A stretch of DNA of 64,000 bases from Romboutsia_E sp900604535 (lineage in GTDB: Bacteria; Bacillota; Clostridia; Peptostreptococcales; Peptostreptococcaceae), in assembly GCF_900604535.1 (NCBI RefSeq), contig NZ_UWOT01000005.1:191473-255472 (forward strand). Reading direction: 5' to 3'. Position numbers and translations under genes: made by a program. Shown here one piece after another: positions 55,374 to 62,887 of the stretch. The number at the start of each line of letters is the position of its first letter. Position 1 is the stretch's first letter. The notes beneath the pieces are model-generated. The model had not been told where the DNA came from. It saw nothing but the letters and a program-made list of their open reading frames with translations, and did no database searches.

Positions 55374-56276
55374 CTTATTTATACTTAAGTGCTCACTATT
55401 AGATAAATAATCTATACTTTCACTATCCACAAAATTTAGTACATGTTTATATCGTATAGCATAGTACTTGTCACTCCATCCAAGCTGATTTTTAATATCC
55501 TCTTCATCTGCTCCAAGTCTTAAGCTTATAGCTGCATATGAGTGTCGAAAATCTTTAGCTGAATACTGAGGAAGACCTGCTAAATCTAAAGCTTTATGAA
55601 CTATTAATCTTACATTTCTATCTGTTATAGAATTGCTTTTTTGAGTCGTAAATACGAAGCCTTCACTAGGAAGTATAACCTCTGGTAAACCAGAGTAATC
55701 TCTATAATCCTCTATCAATTTAAAACAATAAGGATGAAGCTTAACTACTCTTTCTTTCTTGCCTTTCCCTAATCTTACATATGTATTATTTTTTTCATCC
55801 ATAAGTAAATCTTTCCATTTTAAGTTAACAAGCTCGTTTAGTAAGCATCCTGTTGTTGCTAAAAATATCATTATTACTCTATCTCTTATATTTAATTTAG
55901 GGAGTATTTCTACAAGTTGATTTATTTCTTGAATGCTAAGTACATCATCTTTAGTTTTAATTCTACTTACTTCTGGCTTTTTTACATAAGTAAATGGGTT
56001 AATTTCAATATACTTATTCTTATGCATAAAATTATAAAAACTATGTAAATAACTATAAATCTTCTCACTTGTAGATTTTGCATAACTATCTTTTACATAT
56101 TCAATAAAATTGTGACAATCATATTTATTAACATCAAGTAAGTCTTTTTCTTCTAAATAAACTTTCATTAATATTACTTTTGATAAATAATCATGTTTAG
56201 TCGCAGGATTAAGTTTTTCTGAAAACTTATTAAATATATAAAACTCCTTCTCACTTAAAATAGTGTTATTATCCAT
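55368..56276 (-). CDS. Tyrosine recombinase-like protein lacking box I arginine
   Basis: 302 residues: SAM-like core-binding domain (about 1-95) and a catalytic domain. Lys is present in LGKGKKERVVKLHP, box II is AKDFRHSYAAIS (Arg and His kept, the first His of HxLRH replaced by Lys), then LGWSDKYYAIRYKHV with the nucleophilic Tyr. In box I, where TGLR.SEL is expected, the sequence is TTGCLLNELVNLKW: the Arg is replaced by Leu (codon CTA or TTA). This Arg is essential in Xer/integrase enzymes, so activity is doubtful. No dif-like or att site could be identified. AAGGAGGATTT before ATG. Confidence 0.8.
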   Translation of the reverse strand: MDNNTILSEKEFYIFNKFSEKLNPATKHDYLSKVILMKVYLEEKDLLDVNKYDCHNFIEYVKDSYAKSTSEKIYSYLHSFYNFMHKNKYIEINPFTYVKKPEVSRIKTKDDVLSIQEINQLVEILPKLNIRDRVIMIFLATTGCLLNELVNLKWKDLLMDEKNNTYVRLGKGKKERVVKLHPYCFKLIEDYRDYSGLPEVILPSEGFVFTTQKSNSITDRNVRLIVHKALDLAGLPQYSAKDFRHSYAAISLRLGADEEDIKNQLGWSDKYYAIRYKHVLNFVDSESIDYLSNSEHLSINKK

Positions 56277-56449
56277 AAATCCTCCTTTATTTCTATTACT
56301 ATAAATATAACATTTTTTCTTTTATCTTGAATATATTTCTTATTGTTGATATACTTTTATTTAGTGTTTTTACAATTAAAAGTGTAAATTATAAAAAGCA
56401 TCCACTTATTAACTAAATGGGGCTAATGTTTATTTGGAGGTAATAAAAT

Positions 56450-57283
56450 ATGAACGAATTTTTCGAAATTCTTAAAGTTATTATTTTAGGTATCGTCCAA
56501 GGTATAACTGAATGGTTACCAGTAAGTAGTACAGGTCATATGATATTAGTTGATCAATTCCTTCAACTAAATCAATCTAAGACTTTTGTAAGTACTTTCT
56601 TAGTAGTAATTCAGTTTGGTTCAATCCTTGCTGTACTTATGATATTCTTTAAGAAATTAAATCCATTCGACTCATCAAAAACTAAAACTCAAAAGAGTGA
56701 AACATTAAGCTTATGGGCAAAAGTTATCGTTGCTATAATACCATCAGGTGTAATTGGTGTATTATTTGAAGATAAAATCGATGAATTATTCTTCAACCCA
56801 ACTACAGTTGCTATAGCTCTTATTGTCTATGGTGTTATAATGATAATGCTAGAAAATAGAAACAAAAAGCCTAAAGTTTCAGACTTCAGTCAACTTACAT
56901 ATAAGTTAGCATTAGGTATTGGTCTATTCCAATGCTTGGCCCTTATACCTGGTACATCTAGATCTGGGTCTACTATAATAGGTGCTGTACTTCTTGGTAC
57001 ATCTAGATTTGTTGCTACTGAATTTTCATTCTTCTTAGCTGTTCCTACAATGCTTGGTGCTAGTGCACTTAAACTTTTAAAAGCAGGATTTAGCTTTAGT
57101 GGATTTGAATGGGTACTATTAGCTACTGGTTCTATAGTTGCATTTGTAGTTTCTGTATTTGCAATTAAGTTCTTATTAGACTATATTAAAAAACATGACT
57201 TCAAAGCATTTGGATACTATAGAATTGTTCTTGGTATAATAGTTCTTGGATACTTCTATTTCACTGGAGCTGCTATGGTATAA
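56450..57283 (+). CDS. uppP: Undecaprenyl-diphosphatase
   Basis: 277 residues, seven or eight membrane segments. The two conserved UppP/BacA regions are present: GIVQGITEWLPVSSTGHMIL (with Glu/Ser active-site residues) and GLFQCLALIPGTSRSGSTI (with the active Arg-Ser). It recycles the C55 lipid carrier of wall synthesis on the membrane outer face and gives bacitracin tolerance. TTTGGAGG before ATG; GC-richer codons. Stand-alone with a strong terminator. Confidence 0.95.
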   Translation: MNEFFEILKVIILGIVQGITEWLPVSSTGHMILVDQFLQLNQSKTFVSTFLVVIQFGSILAVLMIFFKKLNPFDSSKTKTQKSETLSLWAKVIVAIIPSGVIGVLFEDKIDELFFNPTTVAIALIVYGVIMIMLENRNKKPKVSDFSQLTYKLALGIGLFQCLALIPGTSRSGSTIIGAVLLGTSRFVATEFSFFLAVPTMLGASALKLLKAGFSFSGFEWVLLATGSIVAFVVSVFAIKFLLDYIKKHDFKAFGYYRIVLGIIVLGYFYFTGAAMV

Positions 57284-57288
57284 ATATT

Positions 57289-57334
57289 AAAAATAGAAAC
57301 CTAGCATCAATTGGTTGCCAGGTTTCTATTTTTA
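57289..57334. terminator. Bidirectional terminator
   Basis: AAAAATAGAAACCT (57289-57302) and AGGTTTCTATTTTT (57320-57333) between uppP and the convergent helicase gene. Confidence 0.8.
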
Positions 57335-59113
57335 TTGTCTAGAATTAATTAGTAATTTAATTAAATCACTACCATCTTCATTCAAAGTCGTTATTATACT
57401 TAAATATTCAGTTGCTCTATTTATTGCTAAATATATTTTATTTAAATCCCCCACAAAATCATTTATTTGATAATCTTGTTCTTTATCATTTATAGTTTGA
57501 TTATATAACATCTCTAATTCACAGAAAATTATAGCCTTATACTCTAAATTTTTAATAGAAAATATATTTGATATTGTCACTCCACTTTTTTTACTTAAAT
57601 TGGTAAGAGTATCTTCTGCATAAATATATTCTATTTCTCTTTCTTCTAAAGCCTTTCTTATTAAATATTGGAAGTATATAGTTTTTCCATTTTTCAACCT
57701 TTTTTTATTATATGGATATACTATAGCAATATCAGAATAATCTAATCCTTTTTGTTTTGTAAAATATTCAATTTCCCAAAGTATAGCACTTAATTGCTCA
57801 TCTAAATCACTTACTTTTACTATATCTACTACCTTACCTTCTTTTAGTACAGGATTAGTCCTTGTAAATATTTCTTTATTTAAGTTAGGTCTAAGCACTT
57901 TTATATATTCATTTGAATTTTCTACAAACTTATTTGTAAATTCAATTAGCTCTTTTGATTGCCTATAGTTTTTATCTAATATTATTTCTTGTCCAAATTC
58001 TAAGTTTGTAAAAGCTGGCTTAAATATATTTAAATGATTCGATATATTTAAGCTTTCACAGTAAAATACATTAAATATATATTTTGATTTGTATAAAAAT
58101 TCTCTTATAAACTCTACTTCATTATTAGAGAAACTTTCTACTTCATCTATAAAAATTCCTTTAAACATATTTTTATTTTTTATTATGTTTTTAGCTTGTT
58201 TTATTAAGTTATTAAAAGCTTTTTCATAATCAGTTTTCAACATATTATAATCTACAACTAAATTATATTTCTTAGCTAACTTAAAAATAAATGAACTAAA
58301 TGTGTGTACTTCTAAATTATTATTGTCTTTATAAAGAAGATTCAAACTTTCTATCAATTCATTTCTAAGTTGCTTTGTATAAGTAAATATCAAAAACTTA
58401 TGATGTGGATATACTCTTGCTAATTTTATAGCTCGAGCTAACATAATTGATGTTTTTCCACTTCCTGAACCACCCTTAAATATGGTGTTTCCATAATATA
58501 CTGAAATAGCCTTTTCAATTTGTTCTTTTTCTAACATTGCAGCACTATATTTATATTCATCATTATAAAAAGAAATTTTCTTAAACTTATCATTAATATG
58601 TAGTCTATTATTTAACAAATAATATTCTGGACATATATCTAATAATAATAAATTTAATTCTACTTCATTATTTATTCCTTTTAAATATTTATCAAGGTTA
58701 CTTTTGTCTCCCTTTATTTTCTCTAATTTATTTTTATCTATAATATTATTATTTACAAAATCATCAAATCCACAGCTATCTTCTATTTCTACATAAGGCA
58801 TAATAAATACATAATTATAATTTATATTTTGATTAAATTGATTCATCTTTAATTTCATAGATTCATATTCTTCATTCATAACTTCTAGTAATTCTTCTTC
58901 TAGAATAAAGTATAAATCCTCTGTAGTATCCATAAACTTTATAAATAAAATTTGATTATCTTTTATATAAAGTAAATCTGTATTAATCCCTTTAAAAGGA
59001 GTAACTTTAGGAACTATATTAATATTCTCTTGTATATTTTGGTAAAAGGTTTTTTCAACTTCTTTTAACTTTAATGCATCTAGTTGAGAGTTAATATTTA
59101 CGTATTGGCTCAC
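57332..59113 (-). CDS. SF1 (UvrD/Rep-type) helicase-like protein with unusual N-terminal domain
   Basis: 593 residues. The helicase core has Q-motif EKEQIEKAI (about 195), Walker A GGSGSGKT (214-221), Walker B FIDEVES (about 320), NYRQ (motif IV, about 382), motif V-like SIKNLEYKAIIF and motif VI LNKIYLAINRATEYL. Motif III (GD..Q in UvrD) is absent; VFYCESLNIS is in its place. The N-terminal 190 residues carry a possible degenerate nuclease-like segment (NTDLLYIKDNQILFIKF, where NERD-type nucleases have an E.K). Function is likely DNA/RNA remodelling; whether it is active is open. The start is GTG 59113 behind GGGGGAA. No linked defence genes. Confidence 0.7.
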   Translation of the reverse strand: MSQYVNINSQLDALKLKEVEKTFYQNIQENINIVPKVTPFKGINTDLLYIKDNQILFIKFMDTTEDLYFILEEELLEVMNEEYESMKLKMNQFNQNINYNYVFIMPYVEIEDSCGFDDFVNNNIIDKNKLEKIKGDKSNLDKYLKGINNEVELNLLLLDICPEYYLLNNRLHINDKFKKISFYNDEYKYSAAMLEKEQIEKAISVYYGNTIFKGGSGSGKTSIMLARAIKLARVYPHHKFLIFTYTKQLRNELIESLNLLYKDNNNLEVHTFSSFIFKLAKKYNLVVDYNMLKTDYEKAFNNLIKQAKNIIKNKNMFKGIFIDEVESFSNNEVEFIREFLYKSKYIFNVFYCESLNISNHLNIFKPAFTNLEFGQEIILDKNYRQSKELIEFTNKFVENSNEYIKVLRPNLNKEIFTRTNPVLKEGKVVDIVKVSDLDEQLSAILWEIEYFTKQKGLDYSDIAIVYPYNKKRLKNGKTIYFQYLIRKALEEREIEYIYAEDTLTNLSKKSGVTISNIFSIKNLEYKAIIFCELEMLYNQTINDKEQDYQINDFVGDLNKIYLAINRATEYLSIITTLNEDGSDLIKLLINSRQ

Positions 59114-59224
59114 ATTGATTCCCCCTTTATTTTATAATAAAATTATATCATTTTAATCTAATTTTTGCCATATTCCTTATTCATAAAATTAACTTAAGTC
59201 AATTCTCAACAATTATAAAAATAG

Positions 59225-59241
59225 AGGAAGTAATATACTTC
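59225..59241 (-). terminator. Terminator of 59251 gene
   Basis: Short stem GGAAGTATATTACTTCC on the minus strand followed by TCTATTTTT. It lies 10 bases past the stop codon. Confidence 0.6.
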
Positions 59242-59250
59242 CCCCTTATT

Positions 59251-59535
59251 TTATAATTTATAATTTTGTTCTATCCATACATGCATTGCTCTTCTTACTT
59301 GATTTTCTTTAACTTCATCAAACATAGTTCCTTCATTAGTTGTATATGTTTGAACTAAGTTTTCCACATTTGGCGGATATGCTAAAAAGTGGCCATCTTT
59401 ATTTTCAAATCCAACACTTATTATATCGTATTGATCTCCATGTTCATTTAATACTACTCCATATTCTACTTCTTTTGCATTACCATTTGATTTTACTAAT
59501 TTCACATACTGATTTTTTGCTAATTTGTTTAACAT
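59251..59535 (-). CDS. Hypothetical 94-residue protein
   Basis: Starting at ATG 59535, about eleven bases after AGAAGGG; the frame extends further upstream to 59577 without a better site. Opening LNKLAKNQYVKLVKSNGNAK is basic, followed by beta-type stretches (EVEYGVVLNEHGDQYDIISVGF) and an acidic helix. No family recognised. Confidence 0.5.
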   Translation of the reverse strand: MLNKLAKNQYVKLVKSNGNAKEVEYGVVLNEHGDQYDIISVGFENKDGHFLAYPPNVENLVQTYTTNEGTMFDEVKENQVRRAMHVWIEQNYKL

Positions 59536-59708
59536 AAAAAAGTCATCCCTTCTCTTAGTTTTTATTATTATTACCATTTTATATTGCTAATATGATAATC
59601 TCCTAATAATGAATTCTATATTTACCAAAAATAAATTAAATGTAATACTATAATTTTCTTATTTTTTCACATAATAAATTGTGATTAAAGAATTAGGAGG
59701 TAAATAAT

Positions 59709-60008
59709 ATGTCAAATTTAAATTGTTCCGCAACTAATTGTGGATATAATAATTCTGGTAATTGCTATGCTGGTAAAATAAATGTAGATGGTAAAAGTGC
59801 AACAACTACATCAAATACTTATTGTTCAACATTTGTAAGTGGTCATAATTCTTCTTTTACTAACTCAACTAATTGTAACTGCACTAAACCAGATGATATA
59901 AAATGTGATGCAGTTAACTGTACTTATAATGATAATAAATATTGTAAGGCTGAATCAGTTAAAATTAATGCACATGATGCAAGCTGTGAAACTTTTATGC
60001 CTAGATAA
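59709..60008 (+). CDS. DUF1540 protein with two domains
   Basis: 99 residues. Two copies of the DUF1540 motif: NCSATNCGYNNSGNCYAGKINV...YCSTFV and KCDAVNCTYNDNKYCKAESVKI...CETFMPR. Each has the CxaxxCxyN...xCxAxxI spacing with four Cys. Such proteins probably bind a metal ion; they are common in clostridia and sporeformers, with unknown function. RBS AGGAGGTAAATAAT before ATG. Divergent from the hypothetical gene at 59251. Confidence 0.88.
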   Translation: MSNLNCSATNCGYNNSGNCYAGKINVDGKSATTTSNTYCSTFVSGHNSSFTNSTNCNCTKPDDIKCDAVNCTYNDNKYCKAESVKINAHDASCETFMPR

Positions 60009-60053
60009 AGAAAAAGTCTAACTCTAAATTAAAGAGTTAGACTTTTTCTTTAT
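60007..60053. terminator. Bidirectional terminator
   Basis: AAAGAAAAAGTCTAACTCT and complement (60007-60025, about 60032-60052) between convergent DUF1540 and smsB. Confidence 0.88.
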
Positions 60054-60056
60054 CTT

Positions 60057-60974
60057 TTAATTTAAAAATGCCTCAACAATTACACCTTCTGCTTCTTCTT
60101 CATCCATTCCAAAAGTTTGTAATTTTATAAGCTGCTCATTATTTATTCTACCTATAGCTGCCTCATGTACCATCTGTGCATCAGTATGATTTGCAGCTAT
60201 TTCAGGTACAGATCTTACCTTAGCTTGATCCATTATTATAGAATCACATTGTACATGTGCCTTACATTTATCATTCCCAACAACTGCTGGATGGAATATT
60301 TGTTGTGAATTATTTTTTGCTACAGATCTAGATATTACTTGAACAGTTGCATCTTCTCCATTTAAATATACTGTCATATTTGATTCTGCAATCTGATTAT
60401 CATGCGTCATCAGCTTTTCTATTACTACTAATTTTGCTCCTTTTGCAAGATTTGCAGTTGTTTCTCTTATAGTGGAATTTACACCTGCAATTTGTACCAT
60501 TTCCATTTCACAGTAAGAGTTTTCTTCCATATTAACTATAGTTGTTGGATTTAATACTCTTTCTCCATCTCCTTTTCCTTCTCCATAATGTTTCTCGACA
60601 TACTTAAGCTTTGCATCTTTTTTTATATTAAAAGTATGAACACCATCATGTTGACTTTTAGCATGTCCATCATTATGAATTCCACAACCTGCAATGATTA
60701 GTATGTCTGAGTTTTGCCCTATTTCAAAATCATTATATACTAAATCATTTAAACCTGACTCAGTTATGACTACAGGAATATGAACACTCTCGTGTTTCGT
60801 ATTTTCCTTTACAATTATATCTATACCTGGCTTATCTTCTTTTGGAATAATATTTATATTTTCTGTACAGTGTCTTTGCACTCCCTTACCATTACTTCTT
60901 ATATTAAAAGCACCAGTTGGTGTATCTGATATATCTGCAATAGTTTTTAATAGATCTTTAGTATCTTGATTCAT
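60057..60974 (-). CDS. smsB: SufB/SmsB-type Fe-S scaffold subunit
   Basis: About 305 residues, short compared with SufB (about 470). The SufBD core is complete: GIDIIVKENTKHESVHIPVV, IIAGCGIHNDGHAKSQHDGVHTF, ETTANLAKGAKLVVIEKLMT, and RVLNPTTIVNMEENSYCEMEM. Such short SufB with SufC alone constitute the minimal SMS system described in anaerobes. It builds or transfers Fe-S clusters. The start is ATG 60974, 17 bases inside the smsC frame, with AGAGGTGG about ten bases earlier, so translation is coupled. Confidence 0.88.
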   Translation of the reverse strand: MNQDTKDLLKTIADISDTPTGAFNIRSNGKGVQRHCTENINIIPKEDKPGIDIIVKENTKHESVHIPVVITESGLNDLVYNDFEIGQNSDILIIAGCGIHNDGHAKSQHDGVHTFNIKKDAKLKYVEKHYGEGKGDGERVLNPTTIVNMEENSYCEMEMVQIAGVNSTIRETTANLAKGAKLVVIEKLMTHDNQIAESNMTVYLNGEDATVQVISRSVAKNNSQQIFHPAVVGNDKCKAHVQCDSIIMDQAKVRSVPEIAANHTDAQMVHEAAIGRINNEQLIKLQTFGMDEEEAEGVIVEAFLN

Positions 60975-61710
60975 GAGTAATTGCCACCTCTCTTCCCTTG
61001 CAACCACATTGTCTATTTATATCAACTTCTAATAAGGGTAGTATATCTTCTTTTGTTCCATTATGTTGTATTCTTCCATCTCCAATGACTATAATTTTAT
61101 CAGCTAAATTTATAATTCTTTCTTGATGTGAAATTATAATTATTCCTTGATTTTTATTTTCACTAAACCCTTCAAAAGTATCTACTAGCATAGAAAAGCT
61201 CCATAAATCTATACCTGCTTCTGGTTCATCATATATTGAAAGCTTAGGATTTCTAGCCATAAGCGAAGCTATCTCTATTCTTTTAAGCTCTCCTCCAGAT
61301 AAAGATGAATCTATTTCCCTATTTATATACTCCTTAGGACATAATCCTACTGATGATAAGTATTGACAACATCTTTCTTCTTCTATATTTTGTGACGCTG
61401 CAAGCTTTAAAAGCTTTTTGACAGTAACCCCTTTAAATTTTGGTGGTTGTTGAAATGCATATCCAATTCCAAGTTTTGCACGATCTGTTATGCTCCTATT
61501 AGTTATATCAATTTCATTAAATAATATTTGTCCACTACTTGGCTTTTCTATTCCCATTATAAGCTTAGCCAGTGTTGATTTTCCTCCACCGTTAGGACCT
61601 GTTATAACTACTATTTCTCCATCTTTAACAGAAAAACTGATATTATCAACTATTTCTGTCTTACCTTCATTGTTCTCAATCTTAAAAGATACGTTTTTAA
61701 GTTCAAGCAT
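60958..61710 (-). CDS. smsC: SufC/SmsC-type ABC ATPase
   Basis: 250 residues of the SufC family: Walker A TGPNGGGKSTLAK, Q-loop YAFQQPPKF, signature SSLSGGELKRIEIASL and Walker B LSIYDEPEAGIDLWSF, with H-loop ISHQ. The DEPEAGID form differs from typical transporter ATPases (DEPT). It is the ATPase partner of smsB in Fe-S assembly. Ends in QCGCKGREVAITHESRY, with Cys residues in the C-terminus. Start ATG 61710 behind AGAGGGG. No sufS, sufU or sufD near it. Confidence 0.9.
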   Translation of the reverse strand: MLELKNVSFKIENNEGKTEIVDNISFSVKDGEIVVITGPNGGGKSTLAKLIMGIEKPSSGQILFNEIDITNRSITDRAKLGIGYAFQQPPKFKGVTVKKLLKLAASQNIEEERCCQYLSSVGLCPKEYINREIDSSLSGGELKRIEIASLMARNPKLSIYDEPEAGIDLWSFSMLVDTFEGFSENKNQGIIIISHQERIINLADKIIVIGDGRIQHNGTKEDILPLLEVDINRQCGCKGREVAITHESRY

Positions 61711-61865
61711 ATTAACCCCTCTCTTCTGCTTTTAAAATAAGTTCTCTAATAATAATTATAGTATTTTACTGTTATTTTGACATTACTATTTTCTAGAATA
61801 TAATTTACATTTTATTTGATAAATAAATATTTTTATTCTTATTTTAAATGGTATATTTTAATAGT

Positions 61866-61897
61866 AAAAAGATGTGCTTAAATTAAGCACATCTTTT
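61866..61897 (-). terminator. Terminator of DUF2156 gene
   Basis: AAAAGATGTGCTTAA/TTAAGCACATCTTTT palindrome, 60 bases past the stop codon of the minus-strand gene ending at 61957. Confidence 0.75.
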
Positions 61898-61956
61898 ATT
61901 TTTATATTTATTATTTCCAAGTCTATCCTAATTATTACAATTTATGTTTAGTATAT

Positions 61957-62862
61957 TTATATGATTTTAGTTATATACTTTTCTATAAATCTACACGGAT
62001 GATAAGACATCCTTGTTTCTCTAATATTCGCTATTCCCATATCATCTTCTCTATTTACAAAACCTTCATTATCAAATTCATTTATTAAGAACTGCTGATT
62101 TATAAACGTATAAAGACCTCTTATATTAGTATTAGCTTTTTCTGTATGAATTAATACCATATCATTATTTAATTTTTCACCAATTGTAAATGCTTGCAAA
62201 GTTTCATCTATATAAATACCTGCTATTTTTAATATATCTTTTAACTTATCATAATTATATAAAATATCTTTTACCCCCATAAATTCATATTTCATTTTAA
62301 TATCAAATTCATCTTTAAACTGTTTATTTATATACCATAATTTCATAAAATTTAAACATTCCTTAAAATCTTCATTTTTAAGAAGCTTATATTCATATCT
62401 TCCACTATATTCTTTCACAAAACTATTTATATGATTTCTCTTTTTTCTATTTCCTCTTCCTTTTAACTCCTTCAAATCCTTTGCATAGTATATATAATCA
62501 AATGAATCTCTATCTTCATTAAATTTAAATTGTCCTTTATATTTATCCTGTAAATATAAAACTTCACTTTTACTTATACCCTTTAAATATATACTTCTAT
62601 TTTCATATTTAAAATAATCTAATACAAAATCAACTGCCTTATAAATACTATCTAACATTGCTAACACATATATATCTAGTTCATTACTTTCATGTTCTTC
62701 GAGTATTAGCAAAAAATCTTCATCAGTATAATACTTTGTATTATATGCATATTTCCACATATACAATGTAGTAAAGTTAAAATCACAAGAGTCTCTATTT
62801 GATTTTAAAGTAAACTTATCAATTTCTTGCTTAGAGTCTATACTAATGTCTTTAAATATCAT
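61957..62862 (-). CDS. DUF2156 (lysyl-PG synthase C-terminal-like) protein
   Basis: About 301 residues. C-terminal GNAT-type region (about 140-290): GRGNRKKRNHINSFVKEY, LMKLWYINKQFKDEFD-like stretch, GIYIDETLQAFTIGEKLNNDMVLIHTEKAN and FVNREDDMGIANIRETRMSYHPC. It matches clostridial DUF2156 stand-alone proteins, relatives of the MprF catalytic domain. Acyl/aminoacyl transfer is plausible but unproven; no membrane segments. Start is ATG 62862, six bases after AAGGAG; the frame could begin at 62883. Confidence 0.75.
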   Translation of the reverse strand: MIFKDISIDSKQEIDKFTLKSNRDSCDFNFTTLYMWKYAYNTKYYTDEDFLLILEEHESNELDIYVLAMLDSIYKAVDFVLDYFKYENRSIYLKGISKSEVLYLQDKYKGQFKFNEDRDSFDYIYYAKDLKELKGRGNRKKRNHINSFVKEYSGRYEYKLLKNEDFKECLNFMKLWYINKQFKDEFDIKMKYEFMGVKDILYNYDKLKDILKIAGIYIDETLQAFTIGEKLNNDMVLIHTEKANTNIRGLYTFINQQFLINEFDNEGFVNREDDMGIANIRETRMSYHPCRFIEKYITKII

Positions 62863-62887
62863 AATCTGCTCCTTAAGTTGCATATAT

